Source: Planctomycetaceae bacterium
Lineage (GTDB): Bacteria > Planctomycetota > Planctomycetia > Pirellulales > Pirellulaceae
Direction of reading: 5' to 3'
DNA: 5,429 nt
Assembly (NCBI GenBank): GCA_007124535.1
Contig: SLEY01000556.1
Span: 1 to 5,429, forward strand
Positions 1-5,313 of this stretch are shown here, in pieces (within the stretch, counting starts at the first letter, position 1; the number at the start of each line of letters is the position of its first letter). The notes beneath the pieces are model-generated. The model searched no databases. It saw only the letters and a program-made list of their open reading frames with translations, and was not told the origin of the DNA. The position numbers and the translations under genes are program-made.

Positions 1-1858
1 CCACCGCCTGACCGCCATTGGTCAAGTAAAATCCGCCATGACCCCGGCGGTTCCGCGGCACGCGCGAAAAACGGTGCCCGACCCAGAAGTACGGCGTGGC
101 GAAAAAGCCCGGATCGCGGTCGTCGACGATCACGGACTCCGCCGGCCGCTCGCCCCGCACTTCCAACCGCACCCCGAACGTCTGCGGTGAATTCACGGCT
201 CCCGCACAGGCGACCGTCACCCGCGCCGTGTAAGCCCCCGGGGCCAAACCGGCAGCATCGACCGCGACGGCCAGCTCCTGCGAGTTGCCTTGACCCGTGG
301 CCTCCACCCGGAGCCAGTCGGCGCTGCCGTTCGCCGGTCGCAACACCGCTTGGTTCAGGCGACCACCGCCCGGGTTCTGCAAGCGCACGGTTTGGCTCGC
401 CGGTACGGGCCGCGAGGCTCGAGCGACAAACTCCAGCGTGTGCGGAAGCCGCTCGACCGCGGCTCCGTAGGTGTCGGCGGCGTGGACCGGCCGGGGACGA
501 AAAGCCGGTGACTCCAGACGGGACAACACCAGCACGGGCTCGTCCTTCGGCGAGCCATTCACCACCACATGCTGGGTGTGGCTGGCCCGCTGGAGCCCGT
601 CATCCACCACCAGCGTGACCGGATAGACGCCCGGACTTGCGAACACATGCTGCGGAGCTTCGCCGTGCCCCATCCCCCCATCGCCGAAGGTCCAGTGATA
701 GGTCAGTTCGTTGCGATCCCCGCCCGGCTGGGAGCCTTCGGCAGAAAACCGCACCGGTTCCCCACAGACGGCCGGCGCCAGCGGCCGCATCGCCGCACGC
801 ACTTCGCCCAGCTGCCGGCGACGATCCTCGAAAATCTGCCAAAACACAATCCACGGGTCCAAATGCAGTACCTCGGGCGCTGCTTGAGCCGCCTCGGATT
901 GATCGTCAAAATCGATCGGATGGGCGATGGACGCCGGATCCGCATCCGCCGGCAACGGCGATTCGGGGTGCTTGCGGCCGATCTTGAATTCAAAATGGGT
1001 GTGCTCGTGGCTGCCGACGTGAACCCCCGCCGTGGTCGCGTATTGCGTGCCCGCAGCCAAAGGCTGCTGGGAGGGGACCAGCAAACGGATCAAATGGTGC
1101 GACTGAAGCGCCCAGACATCGCCATTCTCCCAGCGGCGAATGCCCCGCCAGCGATTGTTGTTATGCCCCATCTCCAGACTGTTGAAGTACGCGTGGGTGT
1201 CGAAATCCAACGGAGCCAGCAGCAGGCTGCCGGCGGGATGGTTGATGTCCAACCCCACATGCAGCGCCCGGCCCAAATAGGCCCCCAGATAACAATCGTC
1301 GCCGTTGTAGCAGCGGCCGATATCCAAGGTGTTCTCCGGTTCATCCAGCCACGGATGCAGCGGGTCGGGACCGATCCGCCGGGTGGCGTCCTGCAACGCC
1401 AGCCGCGCCGCCTTGCGCGGCAAACACTGCAAATTCCCCAAGCGCGGATAGCGGATCGGGATCAGATCGAACACCGCCAAGGCGGTATCCGGCCAGATCC
1501 GCAGCCCACTGACCACATAGGGCTCGTAAAAACTCTCCTGCGAACCCACAAAACGGCGCAAGGTCATCGGCTGACCGTCCACCCGTAAGTGCAGCGAAAA
1601 CTGGTAGATCACCCCGCCCGGCTCCACCCGCTCGATGATCGTCGCGGACGTGTCCTCCAGCACCAGCCGTACCACCCGCCCGTCGTGCAACGCGACGTGG
1701 AACTCGTCCCCGTGATCCATCTCGACCGCCGTCAGCGTCTCCTTGGCCGGCAAATGGATCACCTCGCCCGCAACGACCGCGTCGCCCGAGCAAAGCGTCA
1801 ATACCACGGTCGCGCCCCCCACCCTCAGCCACCCGAACACACGGTCCAACCAACCCAT
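1..1858 (-). CDS. Exported M23-peptidase-like protein with PKD, Ig-like and golvesin-C-like domains (3' end beyond window)
   Basis: Seen: one uninterrupted minus-strand frame of 619 codons from the ATG at 1858 to the window edge, with no stop, so the gene is partial at its C-terminus. Residues 1-30 form a Sec signal peptide (Arg6/Arg12, hydrophobic core 13-22, likely cut after VVA at 30). Residues 31-180 are beta-rich and unrecognised. Residues about 180-295 resemble an M23/LytM metallopeptidase: HVGLD (His200, Asp204), HHL (His254/255) and HTHFEF (His286, His288). In M23 enzymes the HxxxD pair and the second His of HxH bind zinc and the other histidines assist catalysis, so the site looks intact. 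Residues about 358-433 are a PKD domain (WTFGDG at 389-394). Residues about 470-568 are a BACON/Ig-like domain. From 575 a golvesin-C-like domain begins (VIVDDRDPGF) and is cut by the edge. Two cysteines (183, 189) could form a disulfide beside the site. Inferred role: envelope or extracellular peptidase, possibly acting on peptidoglycan or protein; substrate unknown. It follows the PDZ gene by 81 bp. Confidence 0.8.
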   Translation of the reverse strand, partial: MGWLDRVFGWLRVGGATVVLTLCSGDAVVAGEVIHLPAKETLTAVEMDHGDEFHVALHDGRVVRLVLEDTSATIIERVEPGGVIYQFSLHLRVDGQPMTLRRFVGSQESFYEPYVVSGLRIWPDTALAVFDLIPIRYPRLGNLQCLPRKAARLALQDATRRIGPDPLHPWLDEPENTLDIGRCYNGDDCYLGAYLGRALHVGLDINHPAGSLLLAPLDFDTHAYFNSLEMGHNNNRWRGIRRWENGDVWALQSHHLIRLLVPSQQPLAAGTQYATTAGVHVGSHEHTHFEFKIGRKHPESPLPADADPASIAHPIDFDDQSEAAQAAPEVLHLDPWIVFWQIFEDRRRQLGEVRAAMRPLAPAVCGEPVRFSAEGSQPGGDRNELTYHWTFGDGGMGHGEAPQHVFASPGVYPVTLVVDDGLQRASHTQHVVVNGSPKDEPVLVLSRLESPAFRPRPVHAADTYGAAVERLPHTLEFVARASRPVPASQTVRLQNPGGGRLNQAVLRPANGSADWLRVEATGQGNSQELAVAVDAAGLAPGAYTARVTVACAGAVNSPQTFGVRLEVRGERPAESVIVDDRDPGFFATPYFWVGHRFSRVPRNRRGHGGFYLTNGGQAV

Positions 1859-1865
1859 CACGCTA

Positions 1866-1871
1866 CTCCTT
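1866..1871 (-). promoter_or_regulatory. Shine-Dalgarno site of the M23-like gene
   Basis: On the minus strand the sequence reads GGAAGGAG, with AAGGAG lying 7 nt before the ATG at 1858. This fixes the start of the left-hand gene. A GTG directly in front of that ATG would have only 4 nt of spacing and is less likely. The good site argues that the gene is translated on its own rather than by read-through from the gene upstream. Confidence 0.8.
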
Positions 1872-1877
1872 CCCACC

Positions 1878-1891
1878 GGAAATGCGTTTCC
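1878..1891 (-). repeat. Small perfect hairpin in the gap between the PDZ and M23-like genes
   Basis: GGAAA and TTTCC form a perfect 5-bp stem with a 4-nt loop in the 81-bp intergenic gap, a few bases upstream of the SD of the M23-like gene. No T-run follows on the minus strand, so it does not look like an intrinsic terminator. It might modulate ribosome access or mRNA stability, or simply be chance. The rest of the gap shows nothing recognisable. Confidence 0.3.
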
Positions 1892-1939
1892 ACTGCCGAC
1901 GCCACCAGGTGCCTTGCACCACGAACACCGCCGCCGAGG

Positions 1940-3904
1940 CTACAGGCGGTCCAGCGAGTCGATCCAACGTGCCAACTCGGCCGTTTGCTCCGCGTTCAGT
2001 TGCCACTGGTCCTCATCCAACTCGCGTACGAGGACCGGATATTTCATTTCACCCAGACGTTCGGCTTCCTGGCGCAGGCGGTCGGCCAGCATCGAGTTGC
2101 GAGCAAAGGCGATGTGCACCGCCAAACGCTGCAGCGGATCATTGGGCGGCATGCGAACTCGCAACGGCAACGCCGCGTCGATCGGCGCGACGGCTCGCAC
2201 CCGATCGCGATGGGCCAGCGCGGTCAACCAAGCCATCCCGCCGCCGGCCTGCCAGCCACTGGCCACGATCCGTCGCGGGTCCACCCGGTAACGCTGGCTC
2301 AGGTCATCCAGAGCTTTGCCAATAAAATCGACTTCGTCGGGCTGCCAGCGCTGCGGGTCACGCGGTTGTGGGGCCAGCACGATCAGATCGTGCCGCTCGC
2401 ACAACGGCTGCCACAACTCGAACAGCGGCTCACCGGCGAATTTCCCCGGTTCGGTCAACCACACCACGACCCCATGCGGCACGTCCGGGTGGTAGGTTTC
2501 CGGTACGAACGCCACGCATGCGTTGGGCTCTTCCGGTATCCTCAGATCGATCACACCCGACGGCGCCTCGGCTGCGGCTCCCGCAGAATCGCGGGCCGGA
2601 GGCAACGGTTCGGGAATCTCGCGGGGCAAAGTCGCCAGTTCCAGCACCATGTCCTCTGTCCGGTCCGCCCGCCCGATGCGAACCGTCAGCTCCTGACCCG
2701 CCTCGTGATTGGCCAGCACCTCCAGCGCCGCCCCGATGTCCTCGACCGGCTGATCGGCCAGCTCCCGCAGTCGATCCCCCGCTTCGATCCCCGCCTCGGC
2801 CGCCGGGCTGCCGGGATAGACATAGCGCACGATCAGCGGGGCGCCGGGCAGACGTTCCGGCAAGATGCCGAGAAACGGATGCTCATACGGCTCCAACCGA
2901 TCCACCAACGGCACCGTACGTTCCAGACGCTGACCCTCACGCTGGATGACCACGTCCAGTGCATCGCCCGCATAACGGCGGCCCAGCACATGGCGCAATT
3001 GAGACTGGCGCACGATCTCCTCGCCGTCGGCTTCGACGATCACATCGCCCGGCTGCAGGCCCGCCGCGGCCGCCGGCGATTTCGGCTGAACCGCCGCAAT
3101 CTCCGCTGGCAACGCGTAAATGTCCCGACCCTTCAGGTGGACACCCAGAATCCCCGGCTGAAGCGGTTCACCCCGCTTCAACTGGTCCAGATGCGGGAGG
3201 ATGTCGGCCAGGGGTACGGCAAAACCGATTCCCGAGTCGTACCATTCGGCGCCCGCCATCTCGTCCTGCCCTTGGGGTGACAAGGGCACCAGCACGCCCA
3301 GCACGCGGCCGCGGATGTCGATCAGCGGTCCCCCATAATTATTGGGCGAGATCTTCGCATCCGTCTGAATCGCTTTCCCCCAAATCCGGTCCCGGGCGCT
3401 TAACACCCCCACCGAGACATTCGGCTCGTCCAATTCGAACGTCCGCCCCACCGCAATCGTCCACTGGCCGACCTGCATCTGGCTACGGTCCACCACCGGC
3501 GGCACAACCAAACGCTGCTCCGGGCTCAACTGGACCTTCAACAGCACCAGCATCCGCGCCCGATCTCGCCCCACAATCTCGGCCGCCGCCCGCTGGCCAT
3601 CGGGAAAGACAACCAGGATCGAAGCCGGTTGCTGGACGAAATTGATGGCACTGGACAGCACATAGCCCTCTTCGCAAACCACCAATCCGGTCGTTGGTCC
3701 GGTACCGACCAGCATCCGGTCCACCCTTTCGCGGCCCCCGAAGGTTTCGATCCGCACGACCGAAGGCGCCACCTCCGCCACCGCCGCCTGCATGGCCTGT
3801 TGTTCCAACACCCCGATCGGCACGTCGCCCCAGCCGAACTGCGCCCGGCCAGTGATCGCCAGCAGGACCCCCAGCCACGCATAACCCGCCCATTTGGACA
3901 TCAT
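1940..3904 (-). CDS. Exported HtrA-like pseudoprotease with two PDZ domains and a C-terminal alpha/beta-hydrolase-like domain
   Basis: Seen: 654 residues. Signal peptide at 1-21 (likely cut after GRA). Residues about 35-240 follow the trypsin-like core of HtrA/DegP: GYVLSSAINFV at 80-90, VGRDRARMLVLLKV at 111-124, TDAKISPNNYGGPL at 181-194. Aligned by eye to the family patterns (TNAHVV, DLAVLK, GNSGGP), the triad is His to Ile87, Asp to Met118, Ser to Tyr190, so proteolysis is not expected. PDZ1 spans about 248-335 and PDZ2 about 341-427 (SPAAAAGLQPGD, SPAAEAGIEAGD). A Pro/Ala-rich linker (430-450) leads to a domain like polyhydroxybutyrate-depolymerase/esterase-D hydrolases (about 451-654). 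Its elbow reads GWQAG at 550-554 (Gln552 instead of Ser), and no histidine remains near the C-terminus, so it also looks inactive. The start is bounded by an in-frame TGA four codons upstream; either of two adjacent ATGs could be used. Inferred: periplasmic binding, scaffold or regulatory protein. High confidence in the fold assignment, moderate for inactivity. Confidence 0.88.
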   Translation of the reverse strand: MMSKWAGYAWLGVLLAITGRAQFGWGDVPIGVLEQQAMQAAVAEVAPSVVRIETFGGRERVDRMLVGTGPTTGLVVCEEGYVLSSAINFVQQPASILVVFPDGQRAAAEIVGRDRARMLVLLKVQLSPEQRLVVPPVVDRSQMQVGQWTIAVGRTFELDEPNVSVGVLSARDRIWGKAIQTDAKISPNNYGGPLIDIRGRVLGVLVPLSPQGQDEMAGAEWYDSGIGFAVPLADILPHLDQLKRGEPLQPGILGVHLKGRDIYALPAEIAAVQPKSPAAAAGLQPGDVIVEADGEEIVRQSQLRHVLGRRYAGDALDVVIQREGQRLERTVPLVDRLEPYEHPFLGILPERLPGAPLIVRYVYPGSPAAEAGIEAGDRLRELADQPVEDIGAALEVLANHEAGQELTVRIGRADRTEDMVLELATLPREIPEPLPPARDSAGAAAEAPSGVIDLRIPEEPNACVAFVPETYHPDVPHGVVVWLTEPGKFAGEPLFELWQPLCERHDLIVLAPQPRDPQRWQPDEVDFIGKALDDLSQRYRVDPRRIVASGWQAGGGMAWLTALAHRDRVRAVAPIDAALPLRVRMPPNDPLQRLAVHIAFARNSMLADRLRQEAERLGEMKYPVLVRELDEDQWQLNAEQTAELARWIDSLDRL

Positions 3905-3907
3905 TGA

Positions 3908-3912
3908 CCTTC
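3908..3912 (-). promoter_or_regulatory. Shine-Dalgarno-like site of the HtrA-like gene
   Basis: GAAGG on the minus strand lies 3 nt before the first ATG (3904) and 6 nt before the second (3901). By spacing the second Met is the better start, which would shorten the protein by one residue. A weaker purine stretch (GGAAAGGG) lies a little further upstream. Confidence 0.5.
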
Positions 3913-3983
3913 GTCACCCTTTCCGGAAATCAGAATGAACGGAAAACTCCCTGCTTCAGCCTAAACAACCCAAGGCATCCGGG

Positions 3984-4026
3984 CAAGCGCCGGTTGGGGC
4001 GACGCCTCGCGTTGCGACCCCGCTTG
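3984..4026. repeat. Nested inverted repeat in the leader of the HtrA-like gene
   Basis: CAAGC at 3984-3988 pairs with GCTTG at 4022-4026. Inside it GGGG at 3996-3999 pairs with CCCC at 4018-4021, and an imperfect GC-rich inner stem continues from there. The structure lies 80-120 nt upstream of the HtrA-like start. It could be a 5'-UTR fold or a weak attenuator, but GC-rich DNA makes such matches common. Confidence 0.3.
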
Positions 4027-4043
4027 TGAATGAATCGATGGCC

Positions 4044-4075
4044 GTCACCACGGCGCTGACGTCACTACGGTGCTG
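4044..4075. repeat. Imperfect 15-nt tandem direct repeat, possible operator
   Basis: Two copies of GTCACYACGGYGCTG lie at 4044-4058 and 4061-4075, differing at two positions (both C/T) and offset by 17 nt. The junction creates the palindrome TGACGTCA (4057-4064). The pair lies about 140-170 nt upstream of the HtrA-like start and about 75 nt after the aldolase stop. Direct repeats at this offset can be regulator sites, but no known regulator is recognised. Confidence 0.4.
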
Positions 4076-4150
4076 CGGGGCCGTTTGTCTCTTGGCGAGA
4101 AATCATCAATGGCCCGCTTCAAGGGCAAGCCGGACCCCGTGACCTCTTGC

Positions 4151-5218
4151 TCAGGCAATCGTAATGGATGGATCGAGGTAGACCTCCTGGATGGCGTGGA
4201 GCAACTCGATCCCCTCTTGTATGGGACGCTGAAACGCCTTGCGGCCGGAAATCAGCCCCGTGCCGCCCGCCCGCTTGTTAATCACGGCGGTCCGAACGGC
4301 GTTGCGGAAGTCATCCTTTCCGGCAGCCCCGCCGGAGTTGATCAGTCCGATCCGGCCCATGTAGCAGTGGGCCACCTGATAGCGGGTCCGGTCGATGGGG
4401 TGGTCGGACGCGAGCTGGTCGTACATTTCCGGCCGGTGTTTGCCGAAGCCGAGGACGCGAAACCCGCCGTTGTTGGTAGGCAGCTTCTGCTTGATCAAGT
4501 CCGCTTCGATGGTCACGCCCAGGTGGTTGGCCTGCCCGGTCAGGTCGGCGGCCGTATGGTAATCGACCCCTTCGTGCTGGAACGCCCCATTGCGCAGGTA
4601 ACACCAGAGGATCGTAGCCATGCCCAGTTCATGGGCTCGGGCGAAGGCGGCCGCAACTTGCTCGATCTGACGACCGGACTCGGGCGAGCCAAAGTAGATC
4701 GTCGCGCGGACCGCCGCGGCCCCCAAATTCCACGCCTGTTCGACGCTTCCGAAAAGCCGCTGATCGTACTTGTTCGGATAGGTGAGAAGCTCGTTGTGGT
4801 TGATCTTGACGATGAAGGGGATCTTGTGGGCATACTTGCGAGCCGTGAGGCCGGTTACCCCCAGCGTCGATGCCACGGCGTTGCACCCGCCGTCGACGGC
4901 CAGACGGATGATGTTCTCGGGATCGAAATAGTCAGGATTGGGCGCGAACGACGCCCCGGCCGAATGCTCCACACCCTGGTCCACCGGTAAGATCGACATG
5001 TAGCCGCTCCCGCCAAGCCGCCCGTGGCCGTAGAGCTGCTGCAAGTTCGCCAGGACGCGGTTGTTCCGGTCCGAGGCAGCGAAGACACGGTCGATAAAGT
5101 CGGAACCGGGCAAGTGGAGACGCTCCGGTGGAATCGTCCGGCACTGGTGCTCCAGAAGCTGCCGGGCTTCGTCTCCGAGGACGTCGGTCGTTGAACGGAA
5201 AACCGTCGCGGTGCTCAC
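4151..5218 (-). CDS. fbaB: Class I fructose-bisphosphate aldolase (DhnA/FbaB type)
   Basis: Catalyses reversible cleavage of fructose 1,6-bisphosphate to dihydroxyacetone phosphate and glyceraldehyde 3-phosphate in glycolysis and gluconeogenesis, in the cytoplasm, through a lysine Schiff base rather than a metal. Seen: 355 residues, close to the roughly 350 of E. coli FbaB, with the family motifs in order: ILPVDQGVEHS at 76-86 (Asp80), KINHNELL at 138-145, LWCYLRN at 204-210 (Trp205, Tyr207, Arg209), EADLIKQKLPTNNGG at 238-252, with Lys243 the probable Schiff-base lysine, then phosphate-binding CYMGRIGLINSGGAAG (285-300) and NKRAGGTGLISGRKAF (314-329), ending in YLDPSITIA. No key residue is missing. 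The start is GTG, chosen because an AAGGAG lies 6 nt upstream and the reading starts well before the conserved core. The GTG overlaps the stop of a short upstream ORF. The cupin gene ends 95 bp upstream on the same strand, so co-transcription is plausible. Confidence 0.96.
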   Translation of the reverse strand: MSTATVFRSTTDVLGDEARQLLEHQCRTIPPERLHLPGSDFIDRVFAASDRNNRVLANLQQLYGHGRLGGSGYMSILPVDQGVEHSAGASFAPNPDYFDPENIIRLAVDGGCNAVASTLGVTGLTARKYAHKIPFIVKINHNELLTYPNKYDQRLFGSVEQAWNLGAAAVRATIYFGSPESGRQIEQVAAAFARAHELGMATILWCYLRNGAFQHEGVDYHTAADLTGQANHLGVTIEADLIKQKLPTNNGGFRVLGFGKHRPEMYDQLASDHPIDRTRYQVAHCYMGRIGLINSGGAAGKDDFRNAVRTAVINKRAGGTGLISGRKAFQRPIQEGIELLHAIQEVYLDPSITIA

Positions 5219-5289
5219 CGAGTGCTCCTTCTGTTGTCCATGCCACAGACAGGGGCCCTGTCCGTAGCTGAAGTGCGATCTGTTCTCAT
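5215..5289 (-). CDS. Possible 24-aa leader ORF overlapping the aldolase start
   Basis: Seen: ATG at 5289, 24 codons, TGA at 5215-5217. The stop shares the sequence GTGA with the aldolase GTG start, a 4-nt overlap typical of translational coupling. AAAAGG lies 7 nt before the ATG, a good ribosome site. The peptide begins MRTDRTS and is Arg/Thr-rich (six Arg, four Thr), with one Cys and no hydrophobic segment. No run of one amino acid suggests classic attenuation. It starts 24 nt after the cupin stop. It could be a coupled leader or a chance ORF, since 24 open codons are common in GC-rich DNA; the SD plus exact overlap raise the odds. I recognise no family. Confidence 0.4.
   Translation of the reverse strand: MRTDRTSATDRAPVCGMDNRRSTR
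5225..5230 (-). promoter_or_regulatory. Shine-Dalgarno site that fixes the aldolase GTG start
   Basis: AGAAGGAG on the minus strand places AAGGAG 6 nt before the GTG at 5218. No ATG in the aldolase frame has comparable support nearby, so the GTG start is favoured. The site lies inside the small upstream ORF, so ribosomes translating that ORF would pass over it. Confidence 0.8.
5245..5265. repeat. GC-rich dyad upstream of the aldolase, possible operator or leader hairpin
   Basis: GACAGGG-G-CCCTGTC (5248-5262) is a perfect 7+1+7 inverted repeat. Two further outer pairs beyond one mismatch extend it to 5245-5265. It ends about 15 nt upstream of the aldolase SD. As RNA it could form a 5-6 bp stem with a small loop. 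No T-run follows on the minus strand, so it is not a standard terminator for the cupin gene. A protein-binding dyad or a leader hairpin is more likely. Confidence 0.45.
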
Positions 5290-5308
5290 GACATCACCTT
5301 TTGACATC
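5289..5308. repeat. TGACATC direct repeat pair
   Basis: TGACATC occurs at 5289-5295 and again at 5302-5308, with start-to-start spacing of 13 nt, in the short gap after the cupin stop. The pair flanks the SD of the leader ORF. It may be a small regulatory site, but two 7-mers can recur by chance. Confidence 0.25.
5297..5302 (-). promoter_or_regulatory. Shine-Dalgarno site of the leader ORF
   Basis: AAAAGGTGAT on the minus strand matches the anti-SD well, and AAAAGG ends 7 nt before the ATG at 5289. It lies between the two copies of a TGACATC repeat, so a factor bound there could mask it. The function depends on whether the leader ORF is real. Confidence 0.4.
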
Positions 5309-5313
5309 GGCTG

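Larger units (their letters stand above)
3905..4150. other. Non-coding gap between the aldolase and the HtrA-like gene
   Basis: These 246 bp hold no supported gene. They contain an imperfect 15-nt direct repeat, a nested inverted repeat (both listed separately) and a weak hairpin just after the aldolase stop (4111-4131, 7 pairs including two G-T). I could not find a convincing sigma70-type -35/-10 pair. The size suggests that a promoter for the two envelope genes sits here and that they form a transcription unit separate from the aldolase. Confidence 0.6.

Noticed and set aside
187..618. Plus-strand Pro/Arg-rich frame of 143 codons
   Set aside because: The low-complexity composition is typical of an off-frame reading of GC-rich DNA, opposite the PKD, Ig-like and golvesin-like part of the real gene.
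569..1588. Plus-strand open frame of 339 codons
   Set aside because: It is antisense and codon-aligned to the M23-like gene, with no recognisable motif. The opposite strand has a signal peptide, M23-like and PKD motifs.
1341..1853. Minus-strand frame of 170 codons starting near the M23-like start
   Set aside because: It begins at a TTG 5 nt inside the real gene in another frame. The product is a Gly/Arg/Ala-rich low-complexity sequence typical of an off-frame reading.
1589..3280. Very long plus-strand open frame (563 codons) opposite the HtrA-like gene
   Set aside because: It is codon-aligned antisense to the real gene. Antisense stops need TTA, CTA or TCA codons on the coding strand, which are rare in this GC-rich DNA. 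The product is Arg/His/Gln-rich and shows no domain.
3905..4000. Sigma70-like promoter for the HtrA-like gene (TTGTTT or TTGCCC boxes)
   Set aside because: No -35/-10 pair with acceptable match and 16-18 nt spacing was found. The promoter consensus of the likely host group is uncertain.
4111..4131. Possible terminator hairpin after the aldolase
   Set aside because: The stem has only 7 pairs, two of them G-T, with a 7-nt loop and no T-run on the minus strand. It is too weak to call.
4070..4990. Plus-strand open frame of 306 codons
   Set aside because: It is the codon-aligned antisense shadow of the aldolase gene, which is identified beyond doubt on the minus strand.
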